Shown in pieces: positions 26,916-36,322 of a stretch of DNA of 64,000 nt; position 1 is the first letter of the stretch, and each line of letters starts with the position of its first letter. Source of the stretch: Thalassobaculum sp965228445. GTDB taxonomy: Bacteria > Pseudomonadota > Alphaproteobacteria > Thalassobaculales > Thalassobaculaceae. Under the pieces are notes generated by a model. The model made no database searches and had not been told where the DNA came from. It worked only from the letters and a program-made list of their open reading frames with translations. The DNA is taken from contig OZ245813.1 of NCBI GenBank assembly GCA_965228445.1, positions 1,984,001 through 2,048,000 of the forward strand, written 5' to 3'. A program made the position numbers and the translations under genes.

Positions 26916-28841
26916 TCAGTCGCCGGGCTGCGGATCGGGCTCCATGCCGCCGCCGGGGGCGGTGCCGCCGGTCGGGACCGAGGCGCGTCGGCCCGGTCCG
27001 CTCGGCTTGGACGGCTCGTCGCGGCCGCCGCGATCCACCGAGCCGCTGGCCAGCAGCTCCTGGATCTCGTCGCCGGACAGGCTCTCGTATTCCAGCAGTC
27101 CCTTCGCCAGGGTGTGCAGGTCGTCCATGTTCTCTTCCAGGATCCGACGGGCGTCGTCATAGGCCTCGTCGGTGATCCGGCGGATCTCCTCGTCGATCAC
27201 GTTGGCGGTCGCGTCGGAGACGTTCTTCTGCTGGGTCACCGAATGGCCCAGGAACACCTCCTGCTGGTCGGCGGAATAGGCCAGGAAGCCGAGCTTGTCG
27301 CTCATGCCCCATTCCGTGATCATCCGGCGCGACATCTCCGAGACCATGCGGATGTCGGAGGAGGCGCCGGTGGTGATCCGCTCGGCGCCGAAGATCAGGT
27401 CCTCGGCGATGCGGCCGCCGCAGGCGACCCGCAGGTCGGCTTCCAGCTTCGCCTTGGACAGGGAGATCCGATCGCCTTCCGGCAGGCGCATGACCATGCC
27501 CAGCGCGCGGCCGCGCGGGATGATGGTCGCCTTGTGGATCGGGTCGCTGTCCGGGCAGTGCAGGGCGACGATGGCGTGACCGGCCTCGTGATAGGCGGTC
27601 AGCTTCTTCTCCTCGTCGGTCATGACCATGGAGCGGCGCTCCGAGCCCATCATGACCTTGTCCTTGGCTTCCTCGAACTCGGTCATGCCGACCACGCGCT
27701 TGCCCTTGCGGGCGGCGAGCAGGGCGGCCTCGTTGACCAGGTTGGCGAGGTCGGCGCCCGAGAAGCCCGGGGTGCCGCGGCCGATGGTGCGCGCGTCCAC
27801 GTCGGGGCCGAGCGGCACCTTGCGCATGTGCACCTTCAGGATCTTCTCGCGGCCCAGAATGTCCGGGTTCGGCACGACGATCTGGCGGTCGAAGCGGCCC
27901 GGGCGCAGCAGCGCCGGGTCGAGCACGTCGGGACGGTTGGTGGCGGCGATCAGGATCACGCCCTCGTTCGCCTCGAACCCGTCCATCTCGACCAGGAGCT
28001 GGTTCAGGGTCTGCTCGCGCTCGTCATTGCCGCCGCCCAGGCCGGCACCGCGATGGCGGCCGACCGCGTCGATCTCGTCGATGAAGATGATGCAGGGGGC
28101 GTTCTTCTTGCCCTGCTCGAACATGTCGCGCACGCGGCTGGCACCGACGCCGACGAACATCTCGACGAAGTCGGAACCGGAGATGGTGAAGAACGGCACG
28201 TTGGCTTCGCCGGCGATGGCGCGGGCGAGCAGCGTCTTACCGGTACCCGGAGGGCCCACCAGCAGACAGCCCTTGGGGATCTTGCCGCCCAGGCGCTGGA
28301 AGCGCTGCGGGTCCTTCAGGAACTCGACGATCTCTTCCAGTTCGGACTTCGCCTCGTCGATGCCGGCGACGTCGTCGAAGGTAACGCGCCCGGTCTTCTC
28401 GGTCAGCAGCCGGGCGCGGCTCTTGCCGAAGCCCATGGCCTTGCCGCCGCCGCCCTGCATCTGGCGCATGAAGAAGATCCACACCGCGATGAACAGCAGC
28501 ATGGGGAACCAGCTCAGCAGGATTTGGAACAGCCCAGAGGTGCCCTCTTCCGGCGGTGCCGCGGAGATCCGCACGCCGGAGGTGTTCAGGCGCTCGACGA
28601 GGTCGGCGTCCTGCGGCGCATAGGTCTGGAAGGTGCTGCCGTCGGAGAACCGCCCGGAGATCTGCTGACCCTGGATGGTGACCTGGTTGACGCGCCCGCT
28701 CTCGACTTCGGACAGGAAGTCCGAATAGGCGAGGCTGCGCTGGCCCGTACGCGGAGAGGATCCCTGGAACAGGTTGAACAGCGCCACGAGCAGGACGCCG
28801 ATGATGATCCAGAGAGCAAGATTCTTGCCGAAATTATTCAC
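26916..28841 (-). CDS. ftsH: ATP-dependent zinc metalloprotease FtsH
   Basis: A 641-residue membrane-bound AAA+ protease that degrades misfolded and short-lived membrane and cytosolic proteins. Two N-terminal helices (about residues 8-26 and 105-124) bracket a periplasmic domain. Walker A GPPGTGKT is at 196-203, the IIFIDEIDAVG Walker B follows, and the zinc site HEAGH is at 418-422. The start codon is GTG, overlapping the tilS stop as GTGA. The C-terminal tail is glycine/proline-rich. All catalytic residues are intact. Confidence 0.97.
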   Translation of the reverse strand: MNNFGKNLALWIIIGVLLVALFNLFQGSSPRTGQRSLAYSDFLSEVESGRVNQVTIQGQQISGRFSDGSTFQTYAPQDADLVERLNTSGVRISAAPPEEGTSGLFQILLSWFPMLLFIAVWIFFMRQMQGGGGKAMGFGKSRARLLTEKTGRVTFDDVAGIDEAKSELEEIVEFLKDPQRFQRLGGKIPKGCLLVGPPGTGKTLLARAIAGEANVPFFTISGSDFVEMFVGVGASRVRDMFEQGKKNAPCIIFIDEIDAVGRHRGAGLGGGNDEREQTLNQLLVEMDGFEANEGVILIAATNRPDVLDPALLRPGRFDRQIVVPNPDILGREKILKVHMRKVPLGPDVDARTIGRGTPGFSGADLANLVNEAALLAARKGKRVVGMTEFEEAKDKVMMGSERRSMVMTDEEKKLTAYHEAGHAIVALHCPDSDPIHKATIIPRGRALGMVMRLPEGDRISLSKAKLEADLRVACGGRIAEDLIFGAERITTGASSDIRMVSEMSRRMITEWGMSDKLGFLAYSADQQEVFLGHSVTQQKNVSDATANVIDEEIRRITDEAYDDARRILEENMDDLHTLAKGLLEYESLSGDEIQELLASGSVDRGGRDEPSKPSGPGRRASVPTGGTAPGGGMEPDPQPGD

Positions 28842-30202
28842 GTCGTCAGCCTTCCATTGGCCATCGGCCCATCGATCCGTCGCTCACGCGTCGCCAGCAG
28901 GTGGATGACCACCCCGATTTCATGCGGGTCGGGCGCCCTCCGTTCGCCAAGCACAAGGTGGGGGAGCGCGACCACCCCGTCAAGGTCAGTGACAATCGGC
29001 CAGGCGAGTCTCGCGGGGTGCGGCAGGGCGCGTGCGTGCTCCGGCAGGCGCGCGTCCAGGCCTAAGCTCTTGATACGCCGCCAGCCCTCCGCGCCGCAGG
29101 GTCCGACGTTTATGGCGGCGGCGGTCTGGTTATGTATCAGAAAGCGACCGTCCCAGCAGGCGGTCTGCCCGCTGCCGACGCTGAGCGGCGGCGCACAGGC
29201 CACCTCCTCGCGCATCACCGTGAGACTGTCGCCGTCGCTCTGCAGCAGGCAGCCCCGCAGGGTGCGGCGCCTGGCCCGGTCGCCGTCGGCCACCCAGTCC
29301 AGCAGCCCGGCCATCGCGGCGGTGCCCGGCGGATATCCGGCGTCACCGGCGATGCGGAACACATGGCGCAGCACCGCGGCCGTGAAGTCCGTGGGGGCCG
29401 CGGCCAGGGCGGCGCGGTCGAGCCGGCAGGTGCCGCAGGGATGGATCACGGCATGGCGGGCGAGCCACCCCCTCACCTCCCGGTCCATCGCGCGGCGGGC
29501 CCCGCCCATGGCCCCGGCCAGCCGGGCCAGCCGATCGGGCGACAGCCCGACCGCGTCCAGGGCCGGCCTCAGCCGGCGCAGATCGGCCCGGGTGAAGCGC
29601 GGGTCCGTATTGGACGGGTCGTCCACATAGTCGAGCCCGGCGGCCCGGCAGGTGGCGACCAGCCGCTCCTTGGCCAGAGACAGGAACGGGCGGGCCAGCC
29701 TGACCCCGGCCAGCCACGTCACCGCCGCCATGCCCGCCAGTCCCTCCGGACCGGTATCGCGGTCTATGCGGTGCAGCACCGTCTCGGCCTGATCGTCGCG
29801 GTGATGGGCGAGCAGCAGGGTCGTCGCCCCGGCGGCGTGGCAGGCGTCGGTGAGCAGCGCCAGCCTCGCCTCGCGGGCCGCCGCCTGTATGCCGGCCTTG
29901 GGCTTGCGCCCCCGCCAGGTCAGCGTCCGATGGGTATGGCCGAGAGCGACAGAATGACGGGCCACGTCGGCGGCTTCGGCCGCCGCCTCGGGCCGCAGGC
30001 CGTGATCCACGGTCAGGATCAGCAGCGGCCGGCGGTACCGGCGCGACCAGCGGTCGGCGAAATGCAGCAGGGCGGTGCTGTCGGGGCCGCCGGAGACGGC
30101 CAGGGCGACCGGCCCGCCCGGGTCCGGGTCGTCGGACAGGACGGCGTCGAGCAGGGCCACCCCGCCGGCGTCGTCCAGCGGTCGGTCTGCCCGGTCCGGC
30201 AC
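28838..30202 (-). CDS. tilS: tRNA(Ile)-lysidine synthase
   Basis: A PP-loop ATPase of about 454 residues that converts the anticodon cytidine of tRNA-Ile(CAU) to lysidine. The SGGPDSTALLH P-loop and the downstream HHRDDQAET motif are clear, and the C-terminal substrate-recognition region is present. The start is uncertain: the frame is open back to 30325 inside cpoB, and I chose the GTG at 30202 because it lies after the cpoB stop and gives about 36 residues before the P-loop. No good ribosome-binding site is seen. The stop overlaps the ftsH start. Confidence 0.85.
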   Translation of the reverse strand: MPDRADRPLDDAGGVALLDAVLSDDPDPGGPVALAVSGGPDSTALLHFADRWSRRYRRPLLILTVDHGLRPEAAAEAADVARHSVALGHTHRTLTWRGRKPKAGIQAAAREARLALLTDACHAAGATTLLLAHHRDDQAETVLHRIDRDTGPEGLAGMAAVTWLAGVRLARPFLSLAKERLVATCRAAGLDYVDDPSNTDPRFTRADLRRLRPALDAVGLSPDRLARLAGAMGGARRAMDREVRGWLARHAVIHPCGTCRLDRAALAAAPTDFTAAVLRHVFRIAGDAGYPPGTAAMAGLLDWVADGDRARRRTLRGCLLQSDGDSLTVMREEVACAPPLSVGSGQTACWDGRFLIHNQTAAAINVGPCGAEGWRRIKSLGLDARLPEHARALPHPARLAWPIVTDLDGVVALPHLVLGERRAPDPHEIGVVIHLLATRERRIDGPMANGRLTT

Positions 30203-30222
30203 CTCCCCGGCTGCGGCCGAGA

Positions 30223-31203
30223 CTATCCGCCGCAGTTCAGCGCCTTGGTCTCGTTGATCATGCGGCGCTTGATATTCGTCGGCGCCTTGGGGAAGTCCTC
30301 GTTGAGCTTGGCGAAGGTCGTGCACGCCTCCTCCTTGCGGTCGATCCGAGCCAAGGCCATGCCGAGCTTCAGCAGATTGTCGGCCGCCTTCGGACTTTTC
30401 GGATAGCTCTGGTAGCCCCCCAGAAACGCGACGGCCGCCTCTTCGTAGCGGTCGCGCGCGTAGTACGTCTCGCCGAGCCAGTACTGGGCGTTGCCGGCGA
30501 GCGGGTCGTCCGGATGCGCCTCGAGAAACGCCTTGAAGGCGGCCTCGGCGGTCGGCAGGTCGTGTTTGACGAGATGGTCGAAGGCGGCCTTGTACTGCTC
30601 CTCGACCGACGCATCCGCCGGCAGCAGCGCCGTCTGCGTCGCCGTCGCGCCGCTCGGCGACGGCGTGGTCGCCTGCAGCGCGGACAACTCGTTGCCCGAC
30701 AGGGTGCCGAGATCCTTCGGCTTCGCCCCGGTCGTCGGCCCGGCAGTATCGGCCGGCGGGGTCAGTTCGGTGCGCGGGCCGGTCTGGCCGCCCGTATCCT
30801 GGCCCGACATGCCCCCGGCGGCGTCGCCGCTCAGCTCGCGGAAGCGGATGTCGGTATCGGTCTGCAGCCGGTCCATGCGGTCGGACACGTTCTGGACCTG
30901 GAAGCCCAGTTCCTCCACCCGGCCGGTCACGCGGCGCAGATCGGCCTCGATCTGCTGCAGTCGGATCTCAATCCGCGCCAAAGCCGACCCACCGACCGCA
31001 TCGGACGGGGACAGCGGCGCGGCCTGGTTCGCGGTGACCGACGCCGGCGGCTGGCCGCCGGCATAGACCGAGCGCTGAAGATCCGCCAACTCGCGCTCCA
31101 ACCGCGCCATACGGTTGAGCAGGCCGCTGACGTCCTGCTGGGCCGAGGCGACCGTCGGCGCGGCGGCGGACAAGAGGAGGATGAACACAACGAAGCGCAT
31201 CAT
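30223..31203 (-). CDS. cpoB: Tol-Pal system periplasmic protein CpoB (YbgF)
   Basis: A 326-residue secreted protein. The signal peptide ends at about ASAQQ (residue 22). Residues about 25-125 contain an N-terminal trimerisation coiled coil, followed by a serine/threonine/proline-rich linker, and then TPR repeats from about 205 (DHLVKHDLPTAEAAFKAFL, QYWLGETYYAR, DNLLKLGMALARI). CpoB coordinates outer-membrane constriction by Tol-Pal with peptidoglycan synthesis at division. It follows pal after a strong terminator, so it may have its own promoter. Confidence 0.92.
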   Translation of the reverse strand: MMRFVVFILLLSAAAPTVASAQQDVSGLLNRMARLERELADLQRSVYAGGQPPASVTANQAAPLSPSDAVGGSALARIEIRLQQIEADLRRVTGRVEELGFQVQNVSDRMDRLQTDTDIRFRELSGDAAGGMSGQDTGGQTGPRTELTPPADTAGPTTGAKPKDLGTLSGNELSALQATTPSPSGATATQTALLPADASVEEQYKAAFDHLVKHDLPTAEAAFKAFLEAHPDDPLAGNAQYWLGETYYARDRYEEAAVAFLGGYQSYPKSPKAADNLLKLGMALARIDRKEEACTTFAKLNEDFPKAPTNIKRRMINETKALNCGG

Positions 31204-31289
31204 GGTCCCAGTCTCCAGGATGCTCGCGGCGGAATTATGGCGCGGCGTGCAGATTGCCGCCGCATCCCCTCCGCCAGAACGAACCGGTC

Positions 31290-31327
31290 AAAAAAGAACG
31301 GCGGCGCCCGGTCTGGGCACCGCCGTC
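31290..31327 (-). terminator. Rho-independent terminator after pal
   Basis: On the minus strand, an acggcggtgcc/ggcgccgccgt hairpin with a short loop is followed by ttcttttttg. It starts about 20 bases after the pal stop, so most transcripts of the tol-pal operon probably end here, with some reading into cpoB. Confidence 0.85.
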
Positions 31328-31347
31328 CATTACGCGATCGCGGACCG

Positions 31348-31851
31348 TCAGTTGAGGACGGTGACGCCGCGACGGTTCTCGGCCCAGGCCTGCTCGGTCG
31401 ACGCCGGGTTCACCGGACGCTCCTTGCCGTAGGAGATGGTGCTCACACGGCTCGGGTCGATGCCGAGCGAAACCAGGTAGTCCCGGGCGGCGCTGGCGCG
31501 ACGCTCGCCGAGCGCCAGGTTGTACTCGCGGGTGCCCCGCTCGTCGCAATGGCCCTCGATGGTGACCGACGTGCTCGGATACTTGCGCAGGAAGAACGCC
31601 TGACGCTCGAGCGTCGTGCGGGCCTCGCCGTCAAGAGCGGAGCTGTCGAAAGCGAAGAAGACGCGGTCGCCAACGTTGACGACGAAGTCTTCGGCGCTGC
31701 CCGGAGCCGGACCGGTCGGGGCCGTCGCCGTGGTGGAAGTGGTCGGCTGAACGTTGCCGCCCGAACCCGCATTTGCCGACTCGTCAGGTGCGGTCTCGCA
31801 AGCTGCGAGCAGCGCGACGGCAGCAAATACGCTGAGAAACTTGATGCGCAT
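31348..31851 (-). CDS. pal: Peptidoglycan-associated lipoprotein Pal
   Basis: A 167-residue outer-membrane lipoprotein with lipobox LAAC (Cys18), a threonine/proline-rich linker, and an OmpA-like peptidoglycan-binding domain from about residue 57. That domain carries the FFAFDSSAL strand, the GHCDERGTREYNLALGERRA diaminopimelate-binding signature and the SYGKERP turn. Pal anchors the outer membrane to the cell wall and works with TolB and TolQRA during constriction. It is 156 bases downstream of tolB, in a gap that contains a possible promoter. Confidence 0.96.
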   Translation of the reverse strand: MRIKFLSVFAAVALLAACETAPDESANAGSGGNVQPTTSTTATAPTGPAPGSAEDFVVNVGDRVFFAFDSSALDGEARTTLERQAFFLRKYPSTSVTIEGHCDERGTREYNLALGERRASAARDYLVSLGIDPSRVSTISYGKERPVNPASTEQAWAENRRGVTVLN

Positions 31852-31976
31852 GATAGGTCTGTCCCTCTGGAGATTCTGTGGTGCCGGGCGCCCCGCCCCC
31901 CTCGTGGTCCAAATGACCCGGCCTGTCCGGGCCCGGACTCGTAGAGCCGGACTGTTCAGTTTCCCGACAGCCGACC

Positions 31977-32022
31977 ACGAGCGTTTTTCCTTATAACTTG
32001 TAACCTGTTAACGAAGCAAGGG
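31977..32022 (-). promoter_or_regulatory. pal: Possible pal promoter
   Basis: On the minus strand, ttgctt and tataag are separated by 18 bases in an AT-rich stretch of the tolB-pal gap, about 140 bases before the pal start. The -10 match is good and the -35 match is partial. Confidence 0.35.
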
Positions 32023-33447
32023 GCTCCACGCTGGATCTGAGGCATCCAGTGGCGTGATCACCTCACGCTCATTATACCCGGTGAGATCGATCGTGTACAA
32101 CTTTGAGGTGCCGCCGCGGCCGCTGCGATCGGACGGTGTCTGCTTGAAATAGACCAGTACACGGCCGTTCGGCGACCAGCTCGGCGCCTCGACCAGGAAG
32201 CCCTGGCTGAGCAGCCGCTCGCCGGATCCGTCCGGCCGCATCACGCCGATGTGAAAGGTGCCGCCGGTGATCTTGGTGAACGCGATCAGGTCGCCGCGCG
32301 GCGACCAGACCGGCGTGGCGTAGCGGCCGTCGCCGAAGCTGATCCGCTTCACGTTCGAGCCGTCGGCGCCCATCGTGTAGAGCTGCTGGGTGCCGCCGCG
32401 GTCGGAGTTGAACACCACCTGGCTACCGTCCGGCGCATAGGTCGGCGACGTGTCGATCGAGCGGGTATTGGTGAGCTGGGCGACCCGGCGGGTGCGCAGG
32501 TCCATGGTGTGGATGTCGGTCACGCCGTCCTTGGCCAGGCTCATGATCACCCGGTTGCCGTCCGGCGAGAAGCGCGGCGCGAAGGTCATGCCCGGGAAGT
32601 CGCCCAGCACCTCCTGCTGGCCGGAATCCAGGTTGAAGATGTAGACCCGCGGCCGGTTCTGGTAATAGGCGAGATAGGTGATCTCCTGCACCGTCGGCGA
32701 GAAGCGCGGGGTCAGGACCAGGGTGTTGCCGTCGGTCAGGAACTTATGGTTCGCACCGTCCTGGTCCATGATGGCGAGCTGCTTCTTGCGCCGGTTCTGC
32801 GGACCGCTCTCGGCGATGTAGACGAACCGGGTGTCGAAATAGCCGTCCTCGCCTGTGATCCGCTTGTAGATCATGTCGGACACGATGTGGGCGGCGCGGC
32901 GCAGGGATTCCTCGATCGCCGTCAGCGAGGTGCCGGTCATGTACTGCTCGGCGAACACATCCCACAGGCGAAATTCGATGCGGTACTGTCCCGGCGACGG
33001 GATCGTCACCCGGCCGTGGACCAGTGCCTGGGCGCTGATCTGACGCCAGTCGCCGAACCGCGGCGGGGTGTCGAAATCCAGATCCGTCTGGATGAAGGCC
33101 TTCGGGTTGATCGGCTTGAACAGTCCCGAACGCTCCAGATTCGCGGAGATGATCTCGGTCATGGTCCGACCGACCCGGGTGGCCTCCACGCCCTCGCCCT
33201 TGAAGTCGGCGATGGCGACCGGCAGCGGATCGACGCGGCCCTGGGTGATGTCGATGCGCAGCTCGCTGCGCGCCGGAGCGGCGAAACCGGCGACCCCGGA
33301 GGCCCCGACCAGACCGGCCAGCGACAGACGGGCAAGATCGCGCCGCGACATGGCGGCATCGACCGTGGGCCGCGGCGGACGCGGGGCGGTCACCGGCTCG
33401 GACGACAGGGGAGCTGCGGCCAGGGCGGCGTCGGCGCTGTCGGTCAT
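32008..33447 (-). CDS. tolB: Tol-Pal periplasmic beta-propeller TolB, with twin-arginine-like signal
   Basis: A 479-residue protein with an N-terminal TolB domain from about residue 60 and a six-bladed beta-propeller with repeated segments of the type FSPDGNRVIM, YAPDGSQVVFNSDRG and WSPRGDLIAFT. The ATG at 33447 overlaps the tolA stop (ATGA) and has gaagga 8 bases upstream. This start places about 32 residues before the segment MSRRDLARLSLAGLVG, which resembles a twin-arginine signal rather than a plain Sec signal. An ATG at 33351 would begin exactly at that segment but has no ribosome-binding site. TolB binds Pal and TolA in the periplasm. Confidence 0.93.
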   Translation of the reverse strand: MTDSADAALAAAPLSSEPVTAPRPPRPTVDAAMSRRDLARLSLAGLVGASGVAGFAAPARSELRIDITQGRVDPLPVAIADFKGEGVEATRVGRTMTEIISANLERSGLFKPINPKAFIQTDLDFDTPPRFGDWRQISAQALVHGRVTIPSPGQYRIEFRLWDVFAEQYMTGTSLTAIEESLRRAAHIVSDMIYKRITGEDGYFDTRFVYIAESGPQNRRKKQLAIMDQDGANHKFLTDGNTLVLTPRFSPTVQEITYLAYYQNRPRVYIFNLDSGQQEVLGDFPGMTFAPRFSPDGNRVIMSLAKDGVTDIHTMDLRTRRVAQLTNTRSIDTSPTYAPDGSQVVFNSDRGGTQQLYTMGADGSNVKRISFGDGRYATPVWSPRGDLIAFTKITGGTFHIGVMRPDGSGERLLSQGFLVEAPSWSPNGRVLVYFKQTPSDRSGRGGTSKLYTIDLTGYNEREVITPLDASDPAWSPLLR

Positions 33448-34541
33448 GACAGCATGTCCTTCGGATCGAAGGTGATCGTGAAGTTTTTCCATGTGTCGTA
33501 CTTCTCCGGCGGAAGTTTCAGCGGGGAACAGTTCGGCGATTTCAGCGCCCGGAGGGCGGATTCGGCGGCGGAGCGGTAGAACGGATCGCTCTGCATCCGC
33601 GACGTATCAACGATCCGGGAGGACCGCACGGTGCGGTCCGGGTTCATCGTGACCTCGATCTCGACCACCAGGTCGGCGGCGTTCTTCGCCCCGGCCGGCA
33701 CCAGCCAGCAGCTGCTGATCTGCTGCCGGATGGCGTCCATCTCCGACACCGACAGCGCCTGGGACGGATCGAAGCTCGAGTTGCGCGCGGTCGTCTTCGC
33801 GTCCGGCATCGGCGACGGCGGCGACTCGTTGGCCGGCTTCGGCGCGTCCTTTTTCAGGTTCTGAACCGTCTTCAGGACGTTGAGGAAGTTGTCGGTCTTC
33901 TTCTCCGGTTCCGGCTTCTCAGGCGTCTTCGGCGCCTCCTTCTCGGCGACCTGCTTCGGGCGCTCGGGCGGGGTCGGGCGCGCGACCGGCACCGGGGCCG
34001 GCGCCTGATCCTCCACGCGCTCCACCTTCGCGACCTCGGGCTGCTCCGGCTTCGGCACCTCCGGTTTCGGCACGTCGGGCTTCGGCGTCTCCACCGGCAC
34101 CGGTTCCGGCTTCTCGGGCTCGGGCTTCGGCGGCTCCGGCTTCTGCGACGGCACCGGGACCGGCTCCGCCTTCACGGCCGGGGCCGGCTCGGGCGGCGGT
34201 GCGGCCTTGGCGGTCTGGGTCGGCGCCGGGGCCGGCGTCGGCTTGGCGGCCTCCTTAGGCGCCGGCGGCGGGGGCGGTGCGGGGCGGGAAGCCGGCGGAG
34301 GCGGCGGCGGAGGCGTCTTGTCCGGCTGAGCCGCACTGTCCGGCGGCGGCGGCGGCGTCTTGTCGGGCGTGGTCTTCTCGACCGGCGGCGGCGCGTTCGT
34401 GACCTCCGCGACGGTCACCACGTCGACGACCACCAGACGGTTTTCGATCACCTCGTCGCGGGCGAGCTTGGGCAGGCCGAAAACGGCCAGCGCCAGCACC
34501 CCGGCGTGCAGCAGGATCGAAAGGACCAGAGCCACGTTCAT
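33444..34541 (-). CDS. tolA: Tol-Pal energy-transducing protein TolA
   Basis: A 365-residue TonB/TolA-family protein. One membrane helix spans about residues 4-24; a long proline-, lysine- and glutamate-rich periplasmic stretch runs from about 50 to 225, and a C-terminal domain from about 265 (EMDAIRQQISSCWLVPAGA) has two cysteines and the TolA/TonB fold. It carries energy from TolQR across the periplasm. The extended region is proline-rich (PPPP, KPEPEKPEP) rather than the alanine-rich helix of E. coli TolA, as is common in alphaproteobacteria. Confidence 0.92.
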   Translation of the reverse strand: MNVALVLSILLHAGVLALAVFGLPKLARDEVIENRLVVVDVVTVAEVTNAPPPVEKTTPDKTPPPPPDSAAQPDKTPPPPPPPASRPAPPPPPAPKEAAKPTPAPAPTQTAKAAPPPEPAPAVKAEPVPVPSQKPEPPKPEPEKPEPVPVETPKPDVPKPEVPKPEQPEVAKVERVEDQAPAPVPVARPTPPERPKQVAEKEAPKTPEKPEPEKKTDNFLNVLKTVQNLKKDAPKPANESPPSPMPDAKTTARNSSFDPSQALSVSEMDAIRQQISSCWLVPAGAKNAADLVVEIEVTMNPDRTVRSSRIVDTSRMQSDPFYRSAAESALRALKSPNCSPLKLPPEKYDTWKNFTITFDPKDMLS

Positions 34542-34618
34542 GTTCGCTCGTCACGCTCCTCGTTGGGCCGTCGCCGGTCCGGGTCGGCAGGGTTCCCGCG
34601 GAACCCGCGCCCAGGCCG

Positions 34619-35074
34619 TCAGTTGCTGCCCGCCGACTCCTCAGGAAGCTCCGCCAGCAGGGCGACCCGGGAGAACCCGGCAGAACTGATCTGGCCCATG
34701 ACCTCCATGACGGACCCGTAGGCGATAGACTTGTCGCCGCGGACAAAAATTCTGAGTTCGGGGTTCGCGCCCGACACCGCCAGCAGCTTCGGCACCAGTT
34801 CCTCGCGGGAGATCGAGGTCTCCTGCAGGTACAGGCTGCCGTCGGCCCGCACGGTGACCACCAGCGGCTCGACCTCGTCGGTGAGCTGGGCCGCCTTGGT
34901 CTTCGGCAGGTCGACCGGCACGCCGACGGTGAGCAGCGGTGCGGTCACCATGAAGACGATCAGCAGCACGAGCATCACGTCGACGAACGGCGTGACGTTG
35001 ATCTCGCTCAGCGGCGGATTCCGGCGACGGCTGGTGCCGTTGCGGGCGCCGCGTTTGATGATGCCGCCGGCCAC
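34619..35074 (-). CDS. tolR: Tol-Pal proton channel protein TolR
   Basis: A 151-residue ExbD/TolR protein. The single membrane helix carries the conserved aspartate in SEINVTPFVDVMLVLLIVF, the proton-binding residue of the motor, and the periplasmic domain contains VRGDKSIAYGSVMEVMG. The start is GTG at 35074, 3 bases after the tolQ stop. It pairs with TolQ. Confidence 0.95.
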   Translation of the reverse strand: MAGGIIKRGARNGTSRRRNPPLSEINVTPFVDVMLVLLIVFMVTAPLLTVGVPVDLPKTKAAQLTDEVEPLVVTVRADGSLYLQETSISREELVPKLLAVSGANPELRIFVRGDKSIAYGSVMEVMGQISSAGFSRVALLAELPEESAGSN

Positions 35075-35077
35075 GTC

Positions 35078-35857
35078 TTACCGCCCCTCGTCCAGCTGGC
35101 GCGACAGGATCGAGCCAAACTCGGTCGCGAACCCGTCCAGACGGCCGGCATAGCGGCCGAGATCGCTCGACAGCTTGTTGTAGGCGACGACCGCCGGAAT
35201 GGCCGCGACCAGGCCGAGCGCGGTGGCGAACAGCGCCTCGGCGATGCCGGGGGCGACGACGGCGAGGCTGGTGTTCTTCGAGGCGGCGATCGCCTGGAAG
35301 CTGTTCATGATGCCCCAGACCGTGCCGAACAGCCCGACGAAGGGCGCGGTGGAACCGACCGAGGCGAGGAAGGTCATGCGCTTCTCCAGCGCCTCCATCT
35401 CCCGGTTTATTGTCAGGTGCATGATCTGGTCGAGCCGGTCGCGCAGGCTGGCGCGCAGGTCGTTGGATTTCTGGGTCAGGCCCTTGGCGGCCGAGCGGCG
35501 CCACTCGCGCATGGCCGAGGAGAAGATCGACGACATCGGGTCGGCCGGGTGGCTGCCCATGCGATCGTACAGATCCTCCAGCGAGCCGCCGGACCAGAAG
35601 GCGTCCTCGAACTCGTTGGCGCGGCGGCGCATGCGGCGCATCTTCAGGATCTTCTCGAAGATGATCGCCCAGCTCCAGACCGAGGCCAGGACGAGGAGCA
35701 GCATCACGATCTTGACCACGGTGTCGGCCTGCATGAACAGGCCCCACATGCTCAGCTCGTGGGACATGGTCGCCGCAGGGACCGCCAGTCCCGGCGTCAC
35801 CAGACCCGGGGCCGTGCTCTGGGTCGTGTCGACCACCGCTTGTGCAAGTTGCTCCAT
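35078..35857 (-). CDS. tolQ: Tol-Pal proton channel protein TolQ
   Basis: A 259-residue MotA/TolQ/ExbB-family inner-membrane protein with three helices. The first is near residues 40-60; the other two include TAPFVGLFGTVWGIMNSF and AEALFATALGLVAAIPAVVAYN, the conserved pore-lining motifs. It forms the proton-driven motor with TolR that energises TolA. It is the first tol gene, 48 bases after ybgC on the same strand. Confidence 0.96.
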   Translation of the reverse strand: MEQLAQAVVDTTQSTAPGLVTPGLAVPAATMSHELSMWGLFMQADTVVKIVMLLLVLASVWSWAIIFEKILKMRRMRRRANEFEDAFWSGGSLEDLYDRMGSHPADPMSSIFSSAMREWRRSAAKGLTQKSNDLRASLRDRLDQIMHLTINREMEALEKRMTFLASVGSTAPFVGLFGTVWGIMNSFQAIAASKNTSLAVVAPGIAEALFATALGLVAAIPAVVAYNKLSSDLGRYAGRLDGFATEFGSILSRQLDEGR

Positions 35858-35905
35858 CGACTTCCTCTTCCTTGCTGCCGATGCCCGGCCTTCAAGTCCC
35901 TAACG

Positions 35906-36322
35906 TCAGGCCGGGGCAGTGCCGCCGACCAGATCCCGTATCCTCTGCGGCAGCCGGACCGGCCGACCGCGCCCATTCACCCCGGCGATCACCAGGTCGA
36001 GCACAACCAGGGGTTCGGTCTCGCCCCGGCGCACCACCTCCTGCACCGCCTCCAGCGCCGCGCCGCGCACCCCGGTGATCCGGGTCACAACCTCCAGCGC
36101 ATCGTCCAGAACCGCCGGCGCGCGGTAGTCGATCGTGCAGCGGCGCACCACGAAGGCGACGTCCTCGGTCTCACGCATCTCCCGCTGTTCGACCCCGCCG
36201 GCCCGCAGAAATTCCGTGCGGGCCCGCTCGGCGTAGCGCAGATAATTGGCGTGGTAGACCACCCCGCCCGCATCGGTGTCCTCGTAATAGACACGCACGG
36301 GAAAGCGGAAGGGTTCAGACAT
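35906..36322 (-). CDS. ybgC: Acyl-CoA thioesterase YbgC
   Basis: A 138-residue hot-dog-fold thioesterase encoded at the head of the tol genes in most proteobacteria. The signature YYEDTDAGGVVYHANYL contains the catalytic aspartate (Asp17). E. coli YbgC hydrolyses acyl-CoA and interacts with phospholipid-synthesis enzymes. The ATG overlaps the end of ruvB by 8 bases, so it is likely co-transcribed with ruv and tol. Confidence 0.94.
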   Translation of the reverse strand: MSEPFRFPVRVYYEDTDAGGVVYHANYLRYAERARTEFLRAGGVEQREMRETEDVAFVVRRCTIDYRAPAVLDDALEVVTRITGVRGAALEAVQEVVRRGETEPLVVLDLVIAGVNGRGRPVRLPQRIRDLVGGTAPA

